Assembly: GCA_016787105.1 (NCBI GenBank)
Contig: JAEUVI010000323.1
Location: 1-5,488 of the forward strand
DNA length: 5,488 bases
DNA from: Chitinophagaceae bacterium
Lineage (GTDB): Bacteria > Bacteroidota > Bacteroidia > Chitinophagales > Chitinophagaceae
Reading direction: 5' to 3'
This document shows, one piece after another, positions 1 to 5,488 of this stretch. The translations under genes and the position numbers were made by a program. Under the pieces are notes generated by a model. It saw only the letters and a list, made by a program, of their open reading frames with translations. It was not told the DNA's origin and made no database searches. Positions within the stretch are counted from its first letter, which is position 1. Every line of letters starts with the position of its first letter.

Positions 1-617
1 TCAAAGGAGATGCGATATATGTAAAACCAACAAGGCTTGCTTTGCATTTCATTTTTGCATTGGGTTTACTTTGTTATACTTTCTGGTTTGCATTACAATT
101 TTTAATACCAAGGGATCAAATTATTGTCAATAATAAATTACGAAAGCTGCTTTGGTTTATTGTTGCATTACTCACACTGCAGTTAGTCTATGGTGCATTA
201 ATGGCCGGAAATAAGGCGGCTACTGCTGCGCCGACCTGGCCATCTATCAACGGGCAAATTATTCCTTCCAATTTGATGGCACAGCCGGAAGGCTTTTTAA
301 ACCTGCTTGATAATAAAATCACCATTCATTTTATTCATCGTACACTGGCCTATATTATATTGGCGCTTATGGTGGTGCTTATTGTAAGAATGCAAAAGCT
401 GCAGCTATCGCCTTTATTGGCAAAAACAAGGAAGCTTCCATTGATAATCGTAAGTATGCAGGTAATGCTGGGCATATTTTCAGTTATTACAAGTACCAAT
501 ATTATACCGGGCAAATGGGGTTCATTTGAATGGATGGCGCAATTACATCAATTGACTGCCATGCTACTGTTACTTTCATTGGTGTGGGTACTATATCTCA
601 TTCGTAGCAGGTCATGA
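1..617 (+). CDS. ctaA: Heme A synthase, COX15/CtaA family (C-terminal part; 5' end outside window)
   Basis: COX15/CtaA enzymes are membrane proteins that oxidise the C8 methyl of heme O to make heme A for aa3-type cytochrome oxidase. The reading frame is open from position 3 to the TGA at 615-617, giving 204 visible residues. Family members have about 340, so roughly the first third is missing. The visible part has about five hydrophobic segments, matching TM4-TM8 of the eight-helix fold. Three likely heme-ligand histidines are visible: LALH (codon 45-47), FIHR (336-338) and QLHQ (546-548). They match the last three of the four conserved histidines; the first would lie upstream. The loop motif GALMAGNKAATAAPTWP and the following NGQIIP are characteristic of the family. 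That loop has no cysteine pair, unlike Bacillus CtaA. A TTG at 42 lies inside TM4 and is not the start. No cyoE or oxidase subunit gene follows. The family call is firm; the symbol is by homology. Confidence 0.93.
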   Translation, partial: KGDAIYVKPTRLALHFIFALGLLCYTFWFALQFLIPRDQIIVNNKLRKLLWFIVALLTLQLVYGALMAGNKAATAAPTWPSINGQIIPSNLMAQPEGFLNLLDNKITIHFIHRTLAYIILALMVVLIVRMQKLQLSPLLAKTRKLPLIIVSMQVMLGIFSVITSTNIIPGKWGSFEWMAQLHQLTAMLLLLSLVWVLYLIRSRS

Positions 618-649
618 TACAAACAACATCAAACTGATTTCTGCGTGGC

Positions 650-680
650 TTGCATGAACGAGTATTAAATAGTAATTTTA
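650..680 (+). promoter_or_regulatory. Possible Bacteroidota-type promoter for the patatin gene
   Basis: A TTG at 650-652 is followed after 20 bp by TAATTTTA at 673-680. This resembles the Bacteroidota sigma consensus of TTTG or TTG near -33 and TAnnTTTG near -7, with one mismatch in the final base. Transcription would start around 687, leaving a leader of about 15 nt before the ATG at 702. Such weak matches are common in AT-rich DNA, so this is a tentative call. Read-through from the heme A synthase gene is the alternative, because I see no terminator between the two genes. Confidence 0.22.
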
Positions 681-694
681 AAATCAACTATTTA
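666..694 (+). repeat. AT-rich inverted repeat just upstream of the patatin start
   Basis: TAAATAGT (666-673) and ACTATTTA (687-694) form a perfect 8-bp inverted repeat around a 13-nt spacer. It ends 7 bp before the ATG at 702 and overlaps the tentative -7 box. It has little GC and no following T-run, so it is not an intrinsic terminator. An operator half-site pair or a weak RNA hairpin near the start codon is possible. Chance is also possible at this base composition. Confidence 0.4.
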
Positions 695-701
695 CAGACT
701 T

Positions 702-2957
702 ATGAAAGCCTGGCTAAGAGGATTTTATTACTCTTTTCCCATACAATTGTTTTTTCTGCATTTCAGAAAATACCAGGTATTGCTGGTGTTCTGGTTTGTA
801 TTGTTCAGTATTGTGCACGGCTCTTTCATGAAAACATTTGGCGCTGATTCATTATTTCTCGCACCAGAATATCTTGGGGATGTAAACCCCATCAGTTTTG
901 CTATTACAGGCGGTGCTTTTGCCATGTTTATTATAAGCTGGAACATTACCACTTTCATTCTCTTTTCCCGCTATTTCCGTTTTTTATCCGCTACTACCAA
1001 TCCCTTTTTGAAATATTGCATTAACAATACAGTTATACCCGTTGCTTTTTTGATTTTCTATTTCATCCGTGCTTTCATTTTTGATCATTACAAAGAACTG
1101 ATTCCTTTTACCGATATACTTTTTCTTGCTGGTGGCTTCATTTTAGGTTTTACACTTTTTCTTTCTGTATCGCTTCTTTATTTTTTCCGGGCAGATCGTA
1201 CAATTCTACGCCAGATGCTGCCGACTATTACAAACCCCAACGAATATATTACCCATCTACAGGAGGATAATAAGAAAATAGTAAATAACGCCCCCGGCAC
1301 AATAAACATAGAATGGTATCTCGATTCGCCAATAACCGTACGCAAAGCGAGAAACGTATCACATTATTCGCAGGAGTTTATTGAAACAATGTTCAAGCGG
1401 CATCATTTCGCAGCCATCATTTCGGTATTTGCTGCGTTTCTGTTTCTTATTATTATTGGTAATTTTTTAGAAAATAGATTTTTCCAGATACCTGCTGCAG
1501 CAAGTATCACTATTTTTTTTGCAATACTGATTGGTGTATCCGGTGCCTTTACCTACTTTCTACAATCATGGAGTATACCGTATTTGCTGGCGCTCATTTT
1601 TATTCTCAATGTGTTTTACCGGCTTAATTGGATCGACCCACGCAATAAAGCTTACGGATTAAATTATACAAATAGTAAGGAACGTCCATCCTATAGCCGC
1701 GAAGGATTGCTGCAACTTTGTACACAGGAAAATATTGATGCTGATAAAAAAAACATGATCAGCATACTGGAAAAATGGAAACAACGGCAGGGAACAGATA
1801 AGCCATTGCTGATAATTATCAATACAAGCGGTGGAGGTCAGCGTAGCGCTACGTTTACCATGAATATGCTCCAGCGCCTCGATAGTATAACGAATGGAGA
1901 ATTGATGAAAAAAACATTCCTGATTACCGGCGCATCAGGCGGTATGCTTGGTGCTGCTTATTTCAGGGATTTATATCTTCAAAAATTACAAGGAAAGAAT
2001 ATTTACTTGCAGGACAAAAAATATGCTGAAGATATTTCAGACGATTTATTAAACCCTATGTTTTCATCTTTTGTAGCCCGTGATTTAATTGCCCCTGCAC
2101 AAAAATTTCACGTTGGCCCATATAAATATGTAAAAGATCGCGGCTATGCATTTGAGGAAAAATTGAATGCCAATACCAGAGGTTTTCTAAATAAGCAAGT
2201 TGGTGATTATGCCAGTGATGAAAAAGCGGCGAATATTCCATTAATGTTTTTTAGCTCTGTCGTAACGCGTGACGGAAGGAAAATGGTTATCAGTACACAA
2301 CCCGTGCGCTTTATGATGTTGCCACACGAGGATACAGCCCGCATCCCTTTTATGGATCCAGATGCAATAGATTTTGGTTCTTTTTTTGCAAAGCAAAATC
2401 CGCAAAACCTGCGAGTACTGACTGCGCTGCGAATGAATGCTACATTTCCTATTGTATTGCCAAATGTATGGTTGCCGTCTAACCCGATTGTGGATGTAAT
2501 GGATGCCGGTTTGCGCGATAATTATGGTACAGAAACAGCATTACGATTTTTAAATTCATTTGATGACTGGATACGTGATAATACCAGCGGTGTGCTGTTG
2601 GTGCAACTATTCGATCGTGCAACAGGCGGATGGGATCATCCTTATCAATCGGATAACATTTCAGATCATGCTGTAAAGCCTTTCCTGATGCTGCAGAATA
2701 ACTGGTATAAGTTGATGGAGTATGCTCAAAATGACATGACCGGCTTTTATATAGAAAATCCCGCGCATAATCTCTCTAAAGTTCTCTTTCATTATTCATC
2801 ACAAACTACGGAAAGCAAGGCTGCGTTGAATTTTCATCTTACAAAAACGGAGAAGCTGGATATAGCCCGTTCATTAAACTCTGTTGATAATATGGCAGCT
2901 TATAAAAAACTGCTTGGCTTTTTTTCCGCAACGGACAGCATTACTTCGGTGAAATAA
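702..2957 (+). CDS. Polytopic membrane protein with C-terminal patatin-like phospholipase domain
   Basis: Patatin-family enzymes hydrolyse acyl esters of lipids with a Ser-Asp dyad; the substrate here is unknown. Residues 1-310 contain about seven hydrophobic segments, near 25-43, 66-88, 110-127, 137-162, 235-253, 264-287 and 291-307. A charged loop occupies about 163-234, between segments 4 and 5. The patatin domain starts near 366. It shows the oxyanion-hole motif GGGQR (377-381), the nucleophile elbow GASGG with Ser412, an ALRMNATFP segment (575-583) before the active-site Asp, and DAG with Asp601. All catalytic elements are intact, so the enzyme is probably active. At 751 residues it is much longer than a single patatin domain. 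The ATG at 702 was chosen because it precedes the first membrane segment; no Shine-Dalgarno sequence is visible. A later ATG at 828 would remove segment 1. The gene lies 84 bp after the heme A synthase gene and overlaps the convergent lipid kinase gene by 17 bp. The fold call is strong; the physiological role is unknown. Confidence 0.9.
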   Translation: MKAWLRGFYYSFPIQLFFLHFRKYQVLLVFWFVLFSIVHGSFMKTFGADSLFLAPEYLGDVNPISFAITGGAFAMFIISWNITTFILFSRYFRFLSATTNPFLKYCINNTVIPVAFLIFYFIRAFIFDHYKELIPFTDILFLAGGFILGFTLFLSVSLLYFFRADRTILRQMLPTITNPNEYITHLQEDNKKIVNNAPGTINIEWYLDSPITVRKARNVSHYSQEFIETMFKRHHFAAIISVFAAFLFLIIIGNFLENRFFQIPAAASITIFFAILIGVSGAFTYFLQSWSIPYLLALIFILNVFYRLNWIDPRNKAYGLNYTNSKERPSYSREGLLQLCTQENIDADKKNMISILEKWKQRQGTDKPLLIIINTSGGGQRSATFTMNMLQRLDSITNGELMKKTFLITGASGGMLGAAYFRDLYLQKLQGKNIYLQDKKYAEDISDDLLNPMFSSFVARDLIAPAQKFHVGPYKYVKDRGYAFEEKLNANTRGFLNKQVGDYASDEKAANIPLMFFSSVVTRDGRKMVISTQPVRFMMLPHEDTARIPFMDPDAIDFGSFFAKQNPQNLRVLTALRMNATFPIVLPNVWLPSNPIVDVMDAGLRDNYGTETALRFLNSFDDWIRDNTSGVLLVQLFDRATGGWDHPYQSDNISDHAVKPFLMLQNNWYKLMEYAQNDMTGFYIENPAHNLSKVLFHYSSQTTESKAALNFHLTKTEKLDIARSLNSVDNMAAYKKLLGFFSATDSITSVK
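1746..1754 (+). other. Candidate -1 slippery heptamer (A AAA AAC) at the membrane/patatin junction
   Basis: Codons 349-351 of the patatin gene read AAA AAA AAC, which contains an in-phase A AAA AAC heptamer at 1748-1754 within a run of eight A. A -1 shift here would read 15 more codons and stop at TAA 1799-1801. The product of about 366 residues would hold the membrane region without the catalytic domain. No convincing downstream stem is visible. The nearest AGGA (1726-1729) is 18 nt upstream, farther than the roughly 10 nt seen in E. coli dnaX. This is a sequence observation, not evidence of frameshifting. Confidence 0.25.
2941..2957. other. 17-bp tail-to-tail overlap of convergent genes
   Basis: The patatin gene ends with TAA at 2955-2957 on the plus strand. 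The lipid kinase gene ends with TAA read from 2943 to 2941 on the minus strand. The last codons of both genes therefore share 17 bp, and no intergenic space exists for an intrinsic terminator. I see no GC-rich stem plus T-run near the junction on either strand, so transcripts from the two sides may run into each other. Confidence 0.9.
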
Positions 2958-3837
2958 GCCTGAAACATTTTTGCATCACTTTTATTTTTACTTCAGATGG
3001 AGTTTCCGTGGGATCGCCATCTATATGCATTGGAGCTTCATCGATGTTTTTTATTACAAGTTCACTGGTTTGAAAATAAATAACAGGCTGCTCAAGCGAA
3101 TTCTCCACTTTTTTGATTCGCCCGGCCAGTACCTGCTTCATGATGTTGATCAGCAAAAGAGGCTTTGCGATTTTTTTTACAACAACAATATCCAGCAATC
3201 CATCTGATAACAATGCCTTAGGCGCTATAGTAAAATTGTTTCCGAATTGATTACTGTTTGCAATACTTATAAAAAATGCTTCTGCGGAAAAATTGATGCC
3301 GTTGCTTTTTATATTAAACTTGTAAGGAACAGCGGAAAAGAAATTTTTGCTCACCAGCGAAACGTATGTTGCAAGGCCGCGCTTAGGTTGCTTTGCAAAT
3401 TCATGTGCTACTTTCGCATCAAACCCAAGGCCGCAAAGCATACAGGAAAACTGATCATTCACTTTCAATCCATCTATGGCCTTTGCAGTTCCGTTAAAAA
3501 TTACGTCCAGCGCTTTTGCCGGTTGCCTGGAGATACCGGCTGCCAACGCAAGACCATTTCCGGAGCCGCAGGGAATCACTCCAAAGTTTACATCAAAGTC
3601 AAGCAGGCTACCTACTACCTGGCTTACAGTGCCGTCACCACCTGCTATTACAATATCAGTTATACCTTCATCTCGTATAACTGAATGAAGAAATGAGTAA
3701 TCTCCACTCGCAACAGAGGGGAAAACCTGGAATGGGATTTTTTTTTCCGCTGTTGTTTTCTCTATGAATTGCTGCAGATCTTTTTTCGTTCTGGTACCTG
3801 AAATAGGATTGATGATATAAACTATGTTACGTTTCAT
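2941..3837 (-). CDS. Diacylglycerol kinase family lipid kinase (YegS/DgkB-like)
   Basis: This 298-residue soluble protein has the usual size of bacterial DAGK-catalytic-domain lipid kinases, which phosphorylate a lipid hydroxyl using ATP. N-terminal VYIINPISG (6-14) is the family's opening strand and Asn-Pro motif. AGGDGT (65-70) is the nucleotide-binding signature, and PCGSGNGLA (89-97) is the second conserved loop. GLGFDA (136-141) and SDGLLDIVVV (211-220) fit the C-terminal beta-sandwich, and HIDGDP (271-276) is the usual late motif. The start is the ATG at 3837-3835, because MKRNIVYIINP begins like other family members and this ATG overlaps the upstream stop as ATGA. A start nine codons earlier at 3864 would add an unusual peptide inside the upstream gene. 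The ATGA overlap implies translational coupling. The exact substrate (diacylglycerol, sphingoid base or another lipid) cannot be read from the sequence. Pairing with an acyl-ACP synthase gene suggests lipid synthesis, but this is inference. Confidence 0.93.
   Translation of the reverse strand: MKRNIVYIINPISGTRTKKDLQQFIEKTTAEKKIPFQVFPSVASGDYSFLHSVIRDEGITDIVIAGGDGTVSQVVGSLLDFDVNFGVIPCGSGNGLALAAGISRQPAKALDVIFNGTAKAIDGLKVNDQFSCMLCGLGFDAKVAHEFAKQPKRGLATYVSLVSKNFFSAVPYKFNIKSNGINFSAEAFFISIANSNQFGNNFTIAPKALLSDGLLDIVVVKKIAKPLLLINIMKQVLAGRIKKVENSLEQPVIYFQTSELVIKNIDEAPMHIDGDPTETPSEVKIKVMQKCFRLISPK
3834..3837 (-). other. ATGA stop/start overlap coupling two genes
   Basis: On the minus strand the bases at 3837-3834 read ATGA. 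ATG starts the lipid kinase, and TGA ends the small secreted protein. This 4-bp overlap is a classic sign of co-transcription and translational re-initiation, and it fixes the kinase start. No Shine-Dalgarno sequence precedes it. Confidence 0.85.
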
Positions 3838-4280
3838 GAGTTCTTGCCGAGTACAATGGTGCACAAATGTACCCTGCGGACACGAATACGGGCCGCTTCT
3901 GCAGGATCTTTTGGCAAAGACCAGGTATAAATTTTAATTGTTTTATTTGCCGTGAGCATTTTTTTCATCACGCTATCAGGGATTTTTACTGAGGCTGATG
4001 CTTTCTTATACAACTCATTATCGCTTTCATCATATATGGCGATAGTCCGTATCCATTTCAGTTTTTTGGCTGAAGTATTTTCTTCAATAAATGAAATGGC
4101 GAAATATCCTTTGGTTGTAAACCCTGTGGATGAGAATGTAATCTTATTACTATCTGCATTTTCTTCTGTAGCGGAAAAAAGCTGCCTCTTATTATGCCAG
4201 ATCTGCCAGTGTACACCATCCTGTGAAAAAGAAGACAGCGAAAGCGAGCAGAAAAATAAACTAATAAAAAAATTTTTCAT
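3834..4280 (-). CDS. Small secreted protein of unknown function with signal peptide
   Basis: I do not recognise this 148-residue protein. Residues 1-19 form a typical Sec signal peptide: Lys2, a hydrophobic core FFISLFFCSLSLSS, then a likely cleavage near FS|QDG. The Gln just after the predicted cut is common in Bacteroidota exports. Cys11 lies inside the hydrophobic core and not in a lipobox, so a lipoprotein is unlikely. The mature part of about 129 residues has no membrane segment. It alternates charged and hydrophobic stretches (KITFSSTGFTTKGYFAISF at 46-64, IKIYTWSL at 115-122), which suggests a small beta-rich periplasmic or outer-membrane-facing domain. It ends in a basic, then hydrophobic tail (RIRVRRVHLCTIVLG, 131-145). 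The start at 4280 was chosen because it begins the signal peptide. The frame stays open to 4445, but the extra 55 residues would overlap the fabH-like gene and bury the signal peptide. It follows the fabH-like gene by 62 bp and overlaps the kinase gene by 4 bp. Confidence 0.8.
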   Translation of the reverse strand: MKNFFISLFFCSLSLSSFSQDGVHWQIWHNKRQLFSATEENADSNKITFSSTGFTTKGYFAISFIEENTSAKKLKWIRTIAIYDESDNELYKKASASVKIPDSVMKKMLTANKTIKIYTWSLPKDPAEAARIRVRRVHLCTIVLGKNS

Positions 4281-4342
4281 ATACACCTGATGCTGCAAGT
4301 TCCGGAAATACACAATCATCAATTCAATCTTTGTCAACTGCC

Positions 4343-5392
4343 CTACCATTTTAACAAAGCAGATGCCCATGTAAAACCGCTGCCGAATGATGCAAGACAA
4401 ACCAAATCTCCTTCTTTTATTTTTCCTTCCTGCCATGCTTCGCAAAGCGCCAGCGGAATAGATGCGGCAGTTGTATTTCCATAACGTTGAATGTTATTAT
4501 ATACCTGGTCATCTCTTAAAGCGAGTGTCTGCTGTATATACTGGCTGATGCGCAAATTTGCCTGGTGCGGTATCAGTATTTTCAAATCAGATGGCTTGTA
4601 GCCATTCTGGTTTAATGCTTCCATTATTACTTCCGGAATTTTTACTACCGCTTTTTTAAATACCGATTGTCCATCCATAAATGGAAAATTCTGCGCTTTG
4701 TCAATCATTGCATGACTCATAAACATATCGCCCATTTCTCCTTCATTAAAGTCCGCAAGCTTCTGCGGCAACCAATGATTGGCATGTGTACCCGGATTAT
4801 ACATTGCGAGAATCTCAGCACTTTCACCATCACTATGCAGGTGTGTACTGAGTATACCGCTATTATCATTCTCAGTTGGTTGTAATACTACTGCGCCTGC
4901 TCCATCTCCGAATATGACAGATATGTTTCTGCCTCTTGTACTAAAGTCAAGGCCGAACGAATGCTTCTCACTTCCGATAACAAGTATGTTTTTATACATA
5001 CCGCTCCTGATAAACTGGTCGCCGGTACTAAGTGCATACACAAAACCGCTGCATTGATTACGAACATCCAATGCGCCGATTTCTTTCATCTTCATTGCCC
5101 GCTGTACCAATACACCACAGCCGGGAAAATAATAATCTGGCGATAAAGTGGCGAAAATGATGAAATCAATATCCTGTGGCGTAATGCCAGCCCTTTCTAT
5201 CGCGATTTTAGCGGCTTCTACACCCATCGTTGTGGTTGTTTCTTCTGTGCGATGAGCGTAACGTCTTTCTTTAATTCCGGTCCTTTCCTGTATCCATGCA
5301 TCTGTAGTATCCATGTATTTTATCAGATCCTGGTTGCTTACTACATGATCAGGTACATACATGCCGATACCAGCGATTTTTGTTTTTGGCAT
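4343..5392 (-). CDS. fabH: 3-oxoacyl-ACP synthase III (FabH family)
   Basis: FabH enzymes condense an acyl-CoA primer with malonyl-ACP to start fatty acid chains. The 349-residue protein shows the full Cys-His-Asn triad: Cys114 in NQCSGFVYAL, His276 in IPHQANLRI and Asn306 in YGNTTAASIP. It also has the N-terminal GIGMYVPDHVVSN, the RTGIKERR loop, GDGAGAVVL (162-170), STHLHSDGE (182-190) and the C-terminal GSGFTWASALLKW. E. coli FabH has 317 residues with its triad at 112, 244 and 274. Here the His-Asn spacing is the same, but the Cys-His spacing is 30 residues longer, placing an insertion near 198-238. The ATG at 5392-5390 was chosen over a TTG two codons earlier. The insertion may mark a specialised Bacteroidota paralogue instead of the housekeeping enzyme; other fab genes would lie outside the window. 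It is probably the first gene of an operon with the secreted protein and the lipid kinase. The family call is firm; primer specificity is unknown. Confidence 0.92.
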   Translation of the reverse strand: MPKTKIAGIGMYVPDHVVSNQDLIKYMDTTDAWIQERTGIKERRYAHRTEETTTTMGVEAAKIAIERAGITPQDIDFIIFATLSPDYYFPGCGVLVQRAMKMKEIGALDVRNQCSGFVYALSTGDQFIRSGMYKNILVIGSEKHSFGLDFSTRGRNISVIFGDGAGAVVLQPTENDNSGILSTHLHSDGESAEILAMYNPGTHANHWLPQKLADFNEGEMGDMFMSHAMIDKAQNFPFMDGQSVFKKAVVKIPEVIMEALNQNGYKPSDLKILIPHQANLRISQYIQQTLALRDDQVYNNIQRYGNTTAASIPLALCEAWQEGKIKEGDLVCLASFGSGFTWASALLKW

Positions 5393-5414
5393 ATGCAAAC
5401 GTTTAAATGCAATA

Positions 5415-5486
5415 TACGATGTACGCCTGTCAATTATTAAATGCCATTGACAGAGAGCTGGCGTACACCTGACAACTTACATCGTA
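5415..5486. repeat. Nested imperfect inverted repeats upstream of the fabH-like gene
   Basis: Three inverted-repeat pairs are nested here: TACGATGTA (5415-5423) with TACATCGTA (5478-5486), GTACGCC (5421-5427) with GGCGTAC (5460-5466), and CTGTCAAT (5427-5434) with ATTGACAG (5446-5453). The left arm of 20 bases (5415-5434) is continuous. Its complement on the right is broken by two insertions of about 7 and 14 nt. A single strand could form a 20-bp bulged stem with an 11-nt loop. It lies 23 bp before the fabH-like start. It could be a regulator-binding region, a structured leader, the end of a small mobile or repeat element, or the 3' end of an unseen neighbour. The window ends 2 bp beyond it. 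Confidence 0.7.
5421..5477 (-). promoter_or_regulatory. Two direct repeats, possible operator sites for the fabH-like operon
   Basis: Read on the minus strand, 5477-5463 is AGTTGTCAGGTGTAC and 5435-5421 is AATTGACAGGCGTAC, matching at 12 of 15 positions. They start 42 bp apart, about four helical turns, which would place two bound dimers on the same DNA face. An inverted copy of the core (TTGACAG on the plus strand) lies between them at 5447-5453. I cannot place a convincing Bacteroidota promoter in this region and cannot name the regulator. Confidence 0.35.
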
Positions 5487-5488
5487 CT

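Noticed and set aside
42..44. TTG as the start of the heme A synthase gene
   Set aside because: The frame is open and family-like upstream to position 3 (VKPTRLA precedes LALH), so the gene is cut by the window edge and does not start here.
650..847. Plus-strand 65-codon open frame
   Set aside because: It overlaps the membrane N-terminus of the patatin protein in another frame and shows no recognisable protein features.
2900..3010. Intrinsic terminator at the convergent gene ends
   Set aside because: T-runs are present, but no GC-rich stem precedes them on either strand.
3247..3688. Plus-strand open frames opposite the lipid kinase
   Set aside because: They are antisense to a well-supported gene and resemble no protein family.
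3738..3746. Run of nine T (A9 in the kinase gene) as a possible frameshift
   Set aside because: The kinase frame is continuous with conserved motifs on the C-terminal side and the NPISG motif on the N-terminal side, so no break is present.
3838..3864. Nine-residue N-terminal extension of the lipid kinase
   Set aside because: The ATG at 3837 forms an ATGA overlap with the upstream stop and gives the usual family N-terminus.
4281..4445. N-terminal extension of the secreted protein by 55 residues
   Set aside because: It would overlap the fabH-like gene and place the signal peptide internally; the ATG at 4280 is far better.
5393..5398. TTG start two codons upstream of the fabH-like ATG
   Set aside because: The ATG at 5392 gives the normal MPKTKIAGIG start and needs no rare initiation codon.
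5447..5452. TTGACA as a sigma-70 -35 box
   Set aside because: It is an arm of the inverted repeat, Bacteroidota promoters use different boxes, and no properly spaced -10 element follows on the plus strand.
5415..5486. Integron attC recombination site
   Set aside because: The bulged palindrome is reminiscent, but the RYYYAAC and GTTRRRY core boxes are not found at its ends, and there is no integrase or cassette array in view.

Overview
The window looks like chromosomal DNA from a Bacteroidota bacterium, possibly a Chitinophagaceae-like one. The pointers are AT-rich sequence, start codons with no convincing Shine-Dalgarno sequence, a COX15-type heme A synthase, and a GSGNG-type lipid kinase. 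The lineage is inferred from gene style; no search was run. Nothing indicates a mobile element, a CRISPR array, or an rRNA or tRNA gene.

Layout, left to right. Positions 1-617 (+) hold the C-terminal 204 residues of a COX15/CtaA heme A synthase whose start lies outside the window. After an 84-bp gap with a small AT-rich inverted repeat comes a 751-residue protein (702-2957, +). It joins an N-terminal region of about seven membrane segments to a C-terminal patatin-like phospholipase domain with an intact Ser-Asp dyad.

The remaining genes are on the minus strand and converge on the patatin gene, overlapping its end by 17 bp. In transcription order they are a FabH-type 3-oxoacyl-ACP synthase III (5392-4343), a small secreted protein of unknown function (4280-3834), and a diacylglycerol-kinase-family lipid kinase (3837-2941). 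The last two share an ATGA stop/start overlap, so they are very likely co-transcribed and translationally coupled. The fabH-like gene sits 62 bp upstream of them and probably belongs to the same operon.

The 96 bp upstream of the fabH-like gene carry a compact set of nested inverted repeats and a pair of direct repeats, possibly an operator or a structured leader.

A cautious reading is a lipid-centred neighbourhood: one enzyme starts fatty acyl chains, one phosphorylates a lipid, and a membrane-bound hydrolase may cleave acyl esters. No sequence evidence shows that the plus-strand patatin and the minus-strand operon act together. I see no clearly new multi-gene system. The items most worth a second look are the membrane-patatin fusion, a possible slippery site at its domain junction, and the palindromic region at the right edge.
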